This document shows, one piece after another, positions 1 to 9,089 of a stretch of DNA of 64,000 nucleotides. Under the pieces are notes generated by a model. That model saw nothing but the letters and a program-made list of their open reading frames with translations. It did not search any database and was not told the origin of the DNA. The DNA comes from Dyella sp. A6 (GTDB taxonomy: Bacteria > Pseudomonadota > Gammaproteobacteria > Xanthomonadales > Rhodanobacteraceae). Every line of letters starts with the position of its first letter. Within the stretch, counting starts at the first letter, position 1. The stretch lies in the NCBI RefSeq assembly GCF_036320485.1, contig NZ_CP132911.1, positions 3,100,001 to 3,164,000 of the forward strand, in the 5' to 3' direction. The position numbers were made by a program, and so were the translations under genes.

Positions 1-136
1 GTTTACCAGCATCACAAGCTGCGTCGCAACACTGAGCTAGATTGCACCCACATGCATTTATTGCGCTGATGTACAGCTTCGGGAGTTGCCAGCCCGACCT
101 GCAACGCCACCGCGCTAGTTAGCGCCCACTCAACGC

Positions 137-931
137 ATGAACATCACGACCATGACCAAAGCCCCTGCAAAGTATCGCGCTCCAGCTCTCGATAAGGGTC
201 TGGACATACTTGAATTGCTGGCCGCCGCACCGGCCCCCATGAGCATCACCGAAATCTCTGAGGGTGTCGGTCGATCGCGCGGCGAGATCTTCCGAATGCT
301 GCAAGTGCTTGAAGAACGTGACTACATCGAGCGTGGGGAAAGTGACAGTAGCTACTCGATCACAACCCGTCTTTTCCGTCTCGGCATGGAACAACCTCCG
401 GTCAAGAGCGCCCTCGAAACTGCATTCCCAATCATGCATAGGCTGGCCGACGAAATAGACCAGTCCTGTCACCTGGTTGTGCCATCAGGGGAACAGATAG
501 TGGTGGTCGCTCGCGTCGATCCTCCCGGAGAAATTGGACTAGTCGTGCGTGTCGGCCATCGTCGCCCTATGTCGCAATCTGCATCAGGTCAGGTGCTGCT
601 GGCGTTCCAGAGCGACGAGATCCGCATACGCTGGCTGCAGAACATCGCGGAATCTGATCCTGAGTTTGATCGAAAGAAACTGCTGCGGACCATTCGTCAA
701 ATTCAATCTCACGGACATGCCATCAGCCCAAGCCAAGTCGTGGACGGGATCACCGACCTCTCCGCGCCCGTCATGCAGCATGGTCATGCAGTATGCGCAT
801 TAACAGTTCCTTTCATCGAGCGCCGCAGAGCATCGATTGACATGGACGCAACGCTCAGACAATTGCATGAAGCAGCCTCGGAAATTTCCGAGGCGCTTCA
901 GTACGGCAGTCCGTCACGTGTGACGACATGA
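137..931 (+). CDS. IclR-family transcriptional regulator
   Basis: A 264-residue DNA-binding regulator. Residues about 15-75 form the N-terminal winged helix (ALDKGLDILELLAA, then EISEGVGRSRGEIFRMLQVLEERDYIERG). The rest is the IclR effector-binding domain, with the typical GQVLLAF segment and a C-terminal AALTVPF-like strand (CALTVPFIERR). IclR proteins usually control catabolic operons in response to small aromatic or organic acids. No catabolic gene is visible here and the likely target lies to the left of the window, so the ligand is unknown. A second ATG six codons in (MTKAP) is an alternative start. It stands alone and is followed by a GC-rich hairpin. Confidence 0.9.
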   Translation: MNITTMTKAPAKYRAPALDKGLDILELLAAAPAPMSITEISEGVGRSRGEIFRMLQVLEERDYIERGESDSSYSITTRLFRLGMEQPPVKSALETAFPIMHRLADEIDQSCHLVVPSGEQIVVVARVDPPGEIGLVVRVGHRRPMSQSASGQVLLAFQSDEIRIRWLQNIAESDPEFDRKKLLRTIRQIQSHGHAISPSQVVDGITDLSAPVMQHGHAVCALTVPFIERRRASIDMDATLRQLHEAASEISEALQYGSPSRVTT

Positions 932-961
932 GCCGCCCCATCCACTTAAGACACTACGCCT

Positions 962-980
962 ACCCGCTACTCAAGCGGGT
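962..980 (+). terminator. Hairpin after the IclR gene
   Basis: Stem ACCCGCT, loop ACTCA, stem AGCGGGT, 30 bases after the IclR stop. There is no T-run, so it is a weak terminator candidate. Confidence 0.35.
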
Positions 981-1056
981 GGGCATCGGGCGAACATAGA
1001 TTGACGGCTATCTCGTCATTGGAATCGATGCATGCAGTTATCGGAGCACCTTCTTG

Positions 1057-1376
1057 CAGGCTGTTGAGAAACCTCCACGCATCGCCGCGGTCATAGACGC
1101 TCTCAATCACTGACAGCCTAATCCGATACGCAGCCCCGACGTCCAGCAGCTTGGCATGTTTTCGTATGTATCGGTCGAGGATCGGGTGCCGCCCGATCAT
1201 CCGATCCGCAAACTGCGGGTGCAGGTGGACGCGATCCTGCGGGCCCGCCGCTGCAGGCGGTACGCTATACCGCGGGCAGCCGCCCGTCGATACCGCCCGC
1301 GTGCCTCGCTGCTGCAGGTGGTCTACAGCGTGCGCAGCGAGCGGCTGCTGATGGAGCAGCTCAACTACAGCCTGCT
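1057..1376 (+). pseudogene. Truncated IS5-family insertion sequence (5' end only)
   Basis: The segment opens with the terminal-repeat sequence CAGGCTGTTGAGAAAC, which is also the end of the complete IS copy at 20786-22038. From about 1156 it encodes a decayed N-terminus (MFSYVSVEDRVPPDHPIRKL, later LLQVVYSVRSERLLMEQLNY) of the same transposase. The stretch between the two motifs is out of register with the intact copy, showing internal damage. Similarity stops abruptly at CCTGCT (1376), so the rest of the element has been deleted. It is not functional. Confidence 0.85.
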
Positions 1377-1410
1377 AGATGACTCGACGTATTGTCAGGA
1401 TGGCCTGTTC

Positions 1411-3783
1411 CTACAGAATGAAACTCGTCCCTGCCATAGGTAGAGACCGATCACCTGCCAGGCGCTTTGCTCGTCTGGTCGCCTGCTGCTCCGCAGTCCG
1501 GTGCCCCAGGGCACCGTACAGGCAGGCTTCGGCCCATGCAGCTCGCCAGTCGGTCGCGCTCCAGGCCGAGAGCACGCCACCGACAGCCATGGCTCGATGG
1601 ACGTGTCCAGTCGCCAGCAACGCCAGCGTGTAGGGCGCACCTACTTGAACTATCCCCTCAGGAACGCCCATCTTTTCCGCCACGTCCATGGCATGTTTCA
1701 AATGGTCAAGTGCAGTCGCCCGGTCGCCCATAGCCCATGATCTGGAAGCCTGCGCACGTGCAAGATAGAGGCTGACCCAGGCATTCAGTGTCCGTAACCG
1801 TGCAGCCCAGCGGGACATCTCATCCAGCTGTCGTTGTGCATCCTGCAGCCGGTTCGCATGCAACAGTGCCTCGATGCGGACGAAGTACGCATGCGCACAA
1901 TCCTCCGGATCGACCAACACGAAGTCCGATACAAGAACCTTGGCCGCCGTCCTAGCCGCTTGCATATCATGGCCCTGCTCCAGATCAATCACTGCCAAGA
2001 GTTCGTCGGTCTCGGCAATCAGCGTGGCATCGACGCTGGAATCGGCCTGTACGATCAACCTGTCCGCCAATCCCTCAGCTTCCGCCGTGCGGCCGTTGTC
2101 TGCCAGTGCACTGGCGCGTGCAAGCGTCAATTCATAACGCATGTGTGCGCTGATGAAACCCAGGTCGTGGGCTCCAAGCGGCCAGAAAAGATCACTGGTC
2201 CGCAATTCGTCCGCGAACTGGAGCTGTATCTGCTGGACATCCGCGATACCGTCCAGCGCCGTTGGCAGCATGGCACGGGCTCCCATCGATTCGAATTGGC
2301 CCCGTGCCCGCTGTAACAGTGCCAGCGCGGCATCGGGCTGGTTACGGCGGATCTTGAGCAGACCGAGCTCGAAATCGACTTTGGCCGCGCCCAATGCATC
2401 GCCCGACAGGATGTAGGTAATACGGGCAAGTCCCAGATCCGCGCTGGCATCATCGAACTTCGTCAGTACCTGCTCCTCGTAGGCACGATCGAGATAGGCG
2501 TTGGCCAACGCCTCGCCACCCTTATGCGACCGAAGTATCGCTACCGCACGGTCCAGCGAGGCCTTCGCTCGTCCATGTTGACCCTGACTGCCATACAACA
2601 ACCCAAGCGATGTGAAAATCTCGCCCTGCACATATGGATCACGCCCCCCGGGCAGCCGCTTCAGCAGCGCAAGCAGACGCGCCTCGCACAAGCTCGCATG
2701 CCCCTCCTCGCAATCGAGCGAGGCCAGGGCATAGGCTACTTCCGGCTGGTTCCGGATTTTCGGTGGTGCACGGTTGATCAGCTCGCGGGCTGTTTCGGGC
2801 TGACCGGCGAGACGCGCTGCATCGATGCGCTGCAGGGCATCCTGCGTATCGTCCGAAGGCGACTCTGCTGCACTCCCGCCGTAGCCCATCTGGGCAAGTA
2901 GCAGTTCACTGGCGGTGCGTGCGGCGACCAAGACGTTTCCGGACGACGCACTGGTCGCCCAGGTTCCACCGTCATGCCCCCTTGCCTTCAGCCGTACATG
3001 CCAAGTGTCTCCAGAATACGCGACATCGGGCCGTACCTGGAGACCGAAGCCTGGCAGCCATGGTGCCACCTGGCCGTGCCCACCCGCCTGCTGGCGGACC
3101 AGGCTCATCGTGCTAGAGCTTGGCTCGGTCAGCATCTTCGCATCCCGCAACCGGTTCGATACCAGCTCCATCAGGCCGTAGCGAAGCCACTGCCAATCCT
3201 CGGGCGCCTGGACGGTAGCGGGAAGCACAATGGCCACACGCCGACCCAGGTGCAGCGACGCCGGTGCCCTGGCCGTGCGGCTGAGGTGCCAGCCGAGGTA
3301 ACCGGCCAGCGGCAGGAACAGTACCAGGGTGACGAGATAAAGGCGCCGCCGGCCAGCACCACGCCAATACCCTCGCGCCTCAGCGTGTTCTGGGGGTGCC
3401 TGCGTGTCGTCGTCAGTGCCTGGCGCCGTCTCGAACGCTCCGACCGAGGGCGTAGGCATCCTTTCGGTCGAGGTGGTATCCGGCATCCAACGGTAGCCGA
3501 CCCGGGCCACCGTCCTGATGTAGCGCTGCTCGCTACCCGCATCGCCCAGTGCGCGCCGCAGGCGAACGATTGTCTGGGCCAGACGGTTGTCGCTGACGTC
3601 GACACGTCCCCACACCGCGGAAATGAGTTCGTCCCGCCCAATGGCCCGCTCCCGGTGCTCGACGAGATAGACTAGGCAGTCGAACGCGCTGGCCGGCAGG
3701 GAAACAGCCCGACCGTCCCGACTCAACTCCCGCGCCAACGGGTCGAGCTGGAAGTCGTCGAAACGATACATCTGATTCCCCAT
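1411..3783 (-). CDS. CadC/ToxR-like winged-helix regulator with membrane anchor and TPR region
   Basis: A 790-residue protein. Residues 5-100 are an OmpR/PhoB-type winged helix (YRFDDFQLD at the start, IRTVARVGYRW at the wing). A single membrane span lies near residues 147-167 (LYLVTLVLFLPLAGYLGW) and a long helical TPR-like region fills the rest. This is the architecture of CadC-like one-component regulators, which bind DNA in the cytoplasm and sense through the outer part. It is convergent with the IS remnant and lies downstream of the pilin genes on the same strand, with about 70 bp between, so it may act on them; that is inference. An internal ATG at 3771 has a better upstream GGGGAA and may be the true start. 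Confidence 0.85.
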   Translation of the reverse strand: MGNQMYRFDDFQLDPLARELSRDGRAVSLPASAFDCLVYLVEHRERAIGRDELISAVWGRVDVSDNRLAQTIVRLRRALGDAGSEQRYIRTVARVGYRWMPDTTSTERMPTPSVGAFETAPGTDDDTQAPPEHAEARGYWRGAGRRRLYLVTLVLFLPLAGYLGWHLSRTARAPASLHLGRRVAIVLPATVQAPEDWQWLRYGLMELVSNRLRDAKMLTEPSSSTMSLVRQQAGGHGQVAPWLPGFGLQVRPDVAYSGDTWHVRLKARGHDGGTWATSASSGNVLVAARTASELLLAQMGYGGSAAESPSDDTQDALQRIDAARLAGQPETARELINRAPPKIRNQPEVAYALASLDCEEGHASLCEARLLALLKRLPGGRDPYVQGEIFTSLGLLYGSQGQHGRAKASLDRAVAILRSHKGGEALANAYLDRAYEEQVLTKFDDASADLGLARITYILSGDALGAAKVDFELGLLKIRRNQPDAALALLQRARGQFESMGARAMLPTALDGIADVQQIQLQFADELRTSDLFWPLGAHDLGFISAHMRYELTLARASALADNGRTAEAEGLADRLIVQADSSVDATLIAETDELLAVIDLEQGHDMQAARTAAKVLVSDFVLVDPEDCAHAYFVRIEALLHANRLQDAQRQLDEMSRWAARLRTLNAWVSLYLARAQASRSWAMGDRATALDHLKHAMDVAEKMGVPEGIVQVGAPYTLALLATGHVHRAMAVGGVLSAWSATDWRAAWAEACLYGALGHRTAEQQATRRAKRLAGDRSLPMAGTSFIL

Positions 3784-3855
3784 CCGTGGATCTTAGCCGA
3801 TAACTTCTGCGCGCCGCCGGATCTCATTGCCGCAATGCGCCACCCGCGGATGCCG

Positions 3856-6033
3856 TTACAGGTAGCGTGTCCACACGACGACGCTCAGATTGCTTCGTCC
3901 GGCCTGACTGTCCCCGGCATTGCAGTCCTTCATGCACGGCACCTTGCCCGGCTGGTAGCCTCCCGGCAGCTTGCTGTAGTCGATCAGTGTCGCCCCGCTC
4001 AGCGAGACGGGCGCGGTGTCGGAGGTATTTTCCGCGCCCGCGGTGATGGAGCCGTTGATCGTGGTGCTGCCACCGGTGTTCAGCACGTTGCCTGCCAGCA
4101 CACTGCCGTTGACCACCGAACTCGCACCGATATTGATATCGCCGCCCGAGAACTGCCCGTTGACGTACCCCCCAGCAAGCAGGCCTACGTTGCCGATGGC
4201 ATCACCGGACATGGCTTGATTCGCGGTATCGCAGAGGTCGGTCGGGTAGACGCCGTCGAAATCGGACTTCTGCACCGCATCCAGGGTCATGCCCGTCGGC
4301 GTCGCGTTCTTGCACATCTCCTGGTAGCCCGCGTAGTTCGGTGAATCCAGGCGAAAGCTTCCGCTGGTAGCGATGTTGCCGGTCGCGATCGCAGTATCGA
4401 GGTAGTAGCCGTTGCCGAGAACGAGATTGCCCTGGAACCACAGCACGCCACGGGCGAAACTGTGACCGCTGATGGTCCAGGTGCCGCCGCTGTAGGAAAG
4501 GCAGCCGTTCTCGGTGGACTGCCCCTGGCAAAGGGTGTGCCCGGGCACGGCTGGCTTGCTGCACTGTCCCACGCCGCTGGCATCCAGCGTACCGGGCACC
4601 AGCACGGTGCAGAGAAAATCCTGGTAGCCGCGCTGGTTCGCGAACGGATACCCGCCCAGGTAATAGGTTCCGGCGTCGATGCCCGCCACGTTCGACACGG
4701 TGACCCGCATCGCGCCATCGACCATCGCGAAGGCATAGTTGGCCGACGATTGCAGCGCATAGGCGTCGATCGCCGGACGACTAACCGTCACCGGCGACAA
4801 AGCAGTTACCGAGACCGTGGGCACGTGCACCGAGTGGCCCGGCACGACGCTGACGTCGACCGTCATGTACTTGCTGGCTAGGGTCAGCTGCCCGCCGATG
4901 GTACCGCTGACGCCGACCCAGCTCTCAACGTTCAGGTCGCCCTGCGCATCCAGCGCACCGATGCCGCCATAGCCACTCACGGTCACGCTGCCGGCCGTGG
5001 TGACGCTTTGCGCTCCACCTCCAGTCATTGTGACGTCGCCGGTGGTGGTGATCACCGTCGAGGCGTTGCCTCCGGCATAGAGCACGGTGCCGTTCGCATG
5101 GATTGTCGAGGCGCTGCCGCCACTACCGCTCCAGTCGACGTTCCCCATGGTGGTGATCGTACCGATCGTCACGCCGCCGGCCGGGACATTCACGTCGCCG
5201 ATCGCAGTCACCGACGTGGCGCTTCCGCCATTGAAAGTGACGCTACCGTTCGCCTGGATGACGAACGGCTTGGCGCCGCCGTCGACGACCACGTTACCGA
5301 GTGCATCGATCACGTCCACACTTGCGCTGCCGGTCACCGTGACGTCACCGTTAGCATAGACCTGGTTGACGTGGATGCCACTGCCTATGCTCACGTTACC
5401 TGTCGCATGGATGCTGTTGATGCCGGTGATGGAGGCGTTGTCCAGGTTCACGTTGCCGTCGACGTTGAGATTGGCGTTGTCTCCCCCGACCACCTTGATC
5501 CCCCCGGTCATGTCTAGATTTTTATAGATGTTGATGGTGTTGACACTCACTGGTGCCGACCCAGACGTACCGCTGCCGTTTGTGCCGCTCGCCGGAGCGG
5601 GCGTGACGTCGTAGACCACCTGTAGGGTCGCCTTGCTTGCGGCGTCGGTGGTGTTCGCCGCTGCACCGACCAGGTCCGCGACGACCTGATAGATTACGGT
5701 CCCGTTGGCCGAGTTGTTCTTGGTGACATGAATGATGTCGAAGGACAACTCGGATTGTCCGGTAATCGCCAGCGGCCCGGAAAGTCCAGCCAGCGTCGTC
5801 GCGCTGACCGTCGCCAAGTAGCGCCGCAGGACTTCCACCCCGGTCCACGCCGTGCCCTGCGCCGAAGTCACCGAATGGAGGCTGAGCTGGCCTTCCTGCG
5901 AGCTTCGAACCACGTGCACCACGCCGATGGTGGTCGCCATCATGGCCAAACCTATCATGATGACCAGCAGCAGGTTCATGATGCCGCGCTGGTCGGCACG
6001 GCGGATGACGGGGCGGGCGTGTCGACGGAACAC
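3856..6033 (-). CDS. PilX-position pilin-like protein with a beta-helix-like passenger
   Basis: 725 residues. The N-terminus (QRGIMNLLLVIMIGLAMM) resembles a prepilin signal after a basic leader but lacks the glutamate at +5. Residues about 165-390 are short repeats of the type xxGNVxVxGGA / ANGDVTVTG, about 20 residues each, as in polymer-forming or beta-solenoid proteins. The C-terminal third has paired cysteines (CTVL, GQCSKP, TLCQG, NGCLS, MCKN, DLCDT, PCMKDC), which suggests a disulfide-rich exported domain. It is the last gene of a five-gene minor pilin set, 9 bp after the PilW-like gene. PilX is normally about 180 residues, so the passenger is an addition. Its exact role at the pilus tip is unknown. 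Confidence 0.75.
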   Translation of the reverse strand: MFRRHARPVIRRADQRGIMNLLLVIMIGLAMMATTIGVVHVVRSSQEGQLSLHSVTSAQGTAWTGVEVLRRYLATVSATTLAGLSGPLAITGQSELSFDIIHVTKNNSANGTVIYQVVADLVGAAANTTDAASKATLQVVYDVTPAPASGTNGSGTSGSAPVSVNTINIYKNLDMTGGIKVVGGDNANLNVDGNVNLDNASITGINSIHATGNVSIGSGIHVNQVYANGDVTVTGSASVDVIDALGNVVVDGGAKPFVIQANGSVTFNGGSATSVTAIGDVNVPAGGVTIGTITTMGNVDWSGSGGSASTIHANGTVLYAGGNASTVITTTGDVTMTGGGAQSVTTAGSVTVSGYGGIGALDAQGDLNVESWVGVSGTIGGQLTLASKYMTVDVSVVPGHSVHVPTVSVTALSPVTVSRPAIDAYALQSSANYAFAMVDGAMRVTVSNVAGIDAGTYYLGGYPFANQRGYQDFLCTVLVPGTLDASGVGQCSKPAVPGHTLCQGQSTENGCLSYSGGTWTISGHSFARGVLWFQGNLVLGNGYYLDTAIATGNIATSGSFRLDSPNYAGYQEMCKNATPTGMTLDAVQKSDFDGVYPTDLCDTANQAMSGDAIGNVGLLAGGYVNGQFSGGDINIGASSVVNGSVLAGNVLNTGGSTTINGSITAGAENTSDTAPVSLSGATLIDYSKLPGGYQPGKVPCMKDCNAGDSQAGRSNLSVVVWTRYL

Positions 6034-6042
6034 GTGCGGTCC

Positions 6043-6789
6043 TCACTGATGTAAGTTGGAGAGACAGGCCGAGAAGACCGCCAGCGTGGTGCCTCCGGTC
6101 GCCTGGCCCTCGATGGAACTGCTCCGGGTCGTGGTCGGCTGTGCAGCCATGCCCGAGGAGCTGTCCGGTTGGTCGTAGCTCACATAGAGTCCGTTCACCG
6201 CCGAGGTCTGTCCGAACGGCCAGCAAGACGCCGACGAAACCGTGAAACCAGCCCCCGCTCCCACGCTCTGCGCCGAGGCGAGCGAATGGCTAGTCCAGGT
6301 GAGTTCCTGCCAGGCCGTGGCGCGAATGCAGCTGACCGGGGCAAGCCATTGCAGTCCGCCGCCATCACCGCCGCTGTCGGTGACGATCAGGCCCTCGCAC
6401 ATATAACCGTTCGCATCCACGGCGCCGGACGCGGCGGTGGGGTTGTAGCCCCACACGATCGCATTGCCGCTGACGCTCCCGGTATAGGACGCGATGGCCG
6501 TGCCACTGAGTCTGCCCTCGACCAGCGCCGCGTCCTTCAGCACCACAAGGTCGGTACCTGCGGCGGCATCGGCTATGCCGAAGCCGGCCTGCTGGATTTC
6601 CTCTTGCGACACGAGCGAGCCGACGGCCACCTCGCGATCCCTGGTCGCCTGGGTGTTGACTTGCTTGGCGGTGACGATGAGTGTGCGATAAAGCATCAGC
6701 ATCGCAGCCACCGAAATCAACGCGATGACCATGCCGATCATCATGCTGATCAGGGTAAACCCCACTTCTCGGCGGTGGCGCGTCAGCAT
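6043..6789 (-). CDS. PilW-like minor pilin
   Basis: I start at the ATG at 6789 (MLTRHRREVGFTLISMM), since the prepilin motif begins eleven residues in and this ATG overlaps the end of the preceding gene by 7 bp. The product is 248 residues, with a class III signal G/FTLISMMIGM and a hydrophobic helix for assembly into the pilus. The +5 residue is S, not E. PilW works with PilV, PilX, FimT and PilE at the tip of type IV pili to prime assembly. The assignment rests on gene order and length as much as on sequence. Confidence 0.75.
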   Translation of the reverse strand: MLTRHRREVGFTLISMMIGMVIALISVAAMLMLYRTLIVTAKQVNTQATRDREVAVGSLVSQEEIQQAGFGIADAAAGTDLVVLKDAALVEGRLSGTAIASYTGSVSGNAIVWGYNPTAASGAVDANGYMCEGLIVTDSGGDGGGLQWLAPVSCIRATAWQELTWTSHSLASAQSVGAGAGFTVSSASCWPFGQTSAVNGLYVSYDQPDSSSGMAAQPTTTRSSSIEGQATGGTTLAVFSACLSNLHQ

Positions 6790-7235
6790 GGCGTCGCCAC
6801 GTCGTCGCCCACGCGAAGCCGACCGTTGAACATGACATCGTCCGGCCTGGTGCAAAGCACGACGGTCGAGGGCTGCGATACGACCAGGCCGCCGACCTTG
6901 ACGGTCGATGCGCCCGGGCACTTCACCTCCAGCATGTGTTCGCTGCTGTCGGGAAGCACGACCTTCGCCAGGGCGTTATCCGATGCCTTGGGACAAAGCT
7001 CGGGGCCGTAGTGCTGCAGAAGCATCCGCATCTGTGACACGGCCACGCCGTCGACACGCGCATTCTTGGCGCCCACCACGATGCGCGACGCCACGTAGGC
7101 CGTCCCCGCACCGATGATCGACATGAGCAGGACGCTGATCAGCGCTTCCAACAGCATGTCGCCGCGCTGCCTCCGCCGTGGATGCGCGCCGGCAGGCTTT
7201 CGAATCGCCCTAGGGAAGAGAAACGGGATAAGCAT
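6783..7235 (-). CDS. PilV-like minor pilin
   Basis: Start placed at MLIPFLFPR (7235); a further in-frame ATG lies at 7250. After a basic leader (HPRRRQRG) comes the prepilin sequence DMLLEALISVLLMSIIG, with glutamate at +5 after the glycine. This fits recognition by the prepilin peptidase PilD. The globular part is small, with one likely disulfide (CPKASD to CPGAS) and a C-terminal cysteine. It overlaps the upstream FimT-like gene by 26 bp and the downstream PilW-like gene by 7 bp, so the set is translated together. Confidence 0.75.
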   Translation of the reverse strand: MLIPFLFPRAIRKPAGAHPRRRQRGDMLLEALISVLLMSIIGAGTAYVASRIVVGAKNARVDGVAVSQMRMLLQHYGPELCPKASDNALAKVVLPDSSEHMLEVKCPGASTVKVGGLVVSQPSTVVLCTRPDDVMFNGRLRVGDDVATPC

Positions 7236-7704
7236 CTTCGGCCCCCACATCGATATCGAGCGGCGATTGCGTGCACGTCATGCCACCGACCCTGACGGAC
7301 AGCGGCACGCCCCTTTCGCTGTAGGCCACGCACTGCAAAGGAATCTGGTCCCATTGCCGAAGCACCGACGCATCCGACGGCATCGCCTGGCTCCATGCGG
7401 GAGTCTGGGTGCAGGAGATACCCTGCGTGTCCGCGACGACGACGCTGATCACCCCCTTGACGAGGCAGACTGCGGCCACCGGCGTGGACGGGTCGATCAG
7501 CGCCGCCGGATCACGCAGCGCGATGGCCTTGGCGCGCCCCAGGCCGTCGATCAGGATGCCCACCGCGTTGCGCTGGTGCACCGACTCCACCCAGCGGCGA
7601 GTCAATGGAAGACTGATAAGCACCAGGAAGGCGAACAACGCCAGCGTGACCATCAATTCCACCAGCGTGAAGCCGCGCTCTCCGGCCAGCCTCGACTCAT
7701 TCAT
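7210..7704 (-). CDS. fimT: FimT/GspH-like pseudopilin
   Basis: 164 residues. It begins MNESRLAGERGFTLVELMVTLALFAF, a textbook class III prepilin signal with cleavage after G and glutamate at +5. The GspH/FimT globular domain follows (RNAVGILIDGLGRAKAIALRDP). Cysteines at CLVKG, SCTQT, QCVAY and TCTQS suggest two disulfides. FimT is a minor pilin; in some Gammaproteobacteria it binds DNA during competence. It sits 6 bp after the PilE-like gene. Confidence 0.85.
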   Translation of the reverse strand: MNESRLAGERGFTLVELMVTLALFAFLVLISLPLTRRWVESVHQRNAVGILIDGLGRAKAIALRDPAALIDPSTPVAAVCLVKGVISVVVADTQGISCTQTPAWSQAMPSDASVLRQWDQIPLQCVAYSERGVPLSVRVGGMTCTQSPLDIDVGAEDAYPVSLP

Positions 7705-7710
7705 CGGCAG

Positions 7711-8151
7711 TCACCACGACGTGACGGCGCCGCAACCGCTCACGGCGCCCTGGGCTTCATCGTTGTTCAGCGTGAGCACACACTGGGCGAGCGAACCGTC
7801 GATGCCGTGCGCCTTCAGCTCGTAGGTCGTCTGGGTCGACTGGATCGTGTACGTGAAATCCGCCCCCTGCGACGGCTTCCAGCCGGGGTAGTCCTGTTCG
7901 GTTTCCGCGGTGCTCTTCGTATCGTGCACGGAATAACTCAGCTGGCGTTGCAGCTCGTTCTCGAGATTGAGTGCCAGCGCGCTCAGGTCGCTCTCCGCAG
8001 CCCGCACCTTGCTGCGTGTGATGTAACTGCCGTAGGCGGCGACCGCAAGCGCGGACAGGATGGCGATGATGACAATCACAGTCATCAGTTCGATCAAGGT
8101 GAAGCCGCGCTGCCTTGTCACGGCAGACTCGGTCGTGCGGTATCTCATCAT
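7711..8151 (-). CDS. pilE: PilE-like minor pilin
   Basis: The open frame runs to 8373, but the true start is the ATG at 8151 (MMRYRTTESAVTRQRG) or the next codon, just ahead of the prepilin motif FTLIELMTVIVIIAIL. The upstream 74 codons are pilin-unlike. The product is about 146 residues, with the PilE C-terminal disulfide pair (QCVLTLN and SGCGAV). It is the first gene of the leftward pilin set, so the operon promoter should lie in 8152-8617. Confidence 0.85.
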   Translation of the reverse strand: MMRYRTTESAVTRQRGFTLIELMTVIVIIAILSALAVAAYGSYITRSKVRAAESDLSALALNLENELQRQLSYSVHDTKSTAETEQDYPGWKPSQGADFTYTIQSTQTTYELKAHGIDGSLAQCVLTLNNDEAQGAVSGCGAVTSW

Positions 8152-8617
8152 CGATCTCGTATGAACCGGCTTCGTACCAGCTTCAATGGCACCGGTCGCT
8201 TCTTCCCGCACACGGCCAGCAGGCCTTGCGCCCCCTTTGCCCGCGCGTATCAACAGCGCGGAAACGTCCTGGCAAAGCGCGGAACATCGTTCCATGCGTA
8301 CCAGTACGGCGGGGTATGCTAAGGCCTCGTAGCGCCGGCCAACCATGGCGTACCGGCACCGAAATTCTGTCATCTTGGGTCAACCGTCAGAGCCAGTCCG
8401 TCGCCACCCGCCCATGACCCGAAATGACAGATTTTCGCCCTCTTCGGCAATGGTCCTTCAATGCGCCGGCGATGAGGATGACGATAACGTTTCCGCCAGC
8501 GCGGTTCTGTTTCCGGGCCGACCGTTCGCGGCGATACAGGCATGCCATGCCTCATCCCCCGAGTCTGCGCGACATGCACCCACTCTTACCCGCGTCCTCG
8601 CAACAGACTTAGCCTTT
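8152..8617. other. Intergenic region upstream of the pilin operon
   Basis: 466 bp without a convincing gene; the open frames crossing it have no ribosome-binding site or family signature. It should carry the leftward pilin promoter, but I could not identify a clear -35/-10 pair. Confidence 0.4.
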
Positions 8618-9040
8618 ATGAAGTATCGCTCCGTCGTACCCTCCACCTTGCTGCACTCCCGTATCCAGCTAGGCACGGCTGGCCTAACGGATAAACTCTG
8701 GCTTCGCGTGTCGACAGCATGCGACTTTCTATCCAACTGGGGGGTGCAGGTCAACTTATCGATTTGGAGAGGTCTTCCGTGCGATGTCTTGATCGTAGAC
8801 AGAACTAGCAGTTATGGCCTTCTTGCCTACGAAGTGGCTATACGTCGAAATATCCGCATGCTGGCTGTAGAAAGTACTATTGAACACATACCTTGCCTTC
8901 CCCGCGAAGCTAATTCAGCGACTATTGCCGGTGCCTTACACGAGATACTATTCGAATCATCAACAAGGAGAACACTCTCCACCTCACCGGAGCAAAAGGG
9001 CTCTATCTCGCATATGACTGATCCATGGCCTCATGATTGA
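8618..9040 (+). CDS. Hypothetical protein
   Basis: 140 residues from MKYRSVVPSTLL; the longer frame from 8345 has low-quality sequence before this point. The middle (CDFLSNWGVQVNL, then CDVLIVDRTSSYGLLAYE) alternates hydrophobic strands and helices, like a response-regulator-type alpha/beta fold. I recognise no family. It converges on the AraC regulator with 49 bp between. Codon use is less GC-biased than in the core genes, so it may be acquired or only marginally coding. Confidence 0.45.
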   Translation: MKYRSVVPSTLLHSRIQLGTAGLTDKLWLRVSTACDFLSNWGVQVNLSIWRGLPCDVLIVDRTSSYGLLAYEVAIRRNIRMLAVESTIEHIPCLPREANSATIAGALHEILFESSTRRTLSTSPEQKGSISHMTDPWPHD

Positions 9041-9089
9041 AGGTGTGTCGCATGTCGACTTAAGCATTTATGACTAGCTATCTTCATCC

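Noticed and set aside
967..1200. Minus-strand frame of 77 codons
   Set aside because: It is antisense to the IS5-family relic and has no ribosome site or family features.
1834..2316. Plus-strand frame inside the winged-helix/TPR gene
   Set aside because: Shadow of the 790-residue protein; composition is not protein-like.
4016..5517. Plus-strand frames across the PilX-position gene
   Set aside because: They mirror the repeat structure of the real gene on the other strand.
7114..8322. 402-codon plus-strand frame
   Set aside because: Antisense to four pilin genes; rich in Arg/His/Gln as expected for a GC-rich shadow frame.
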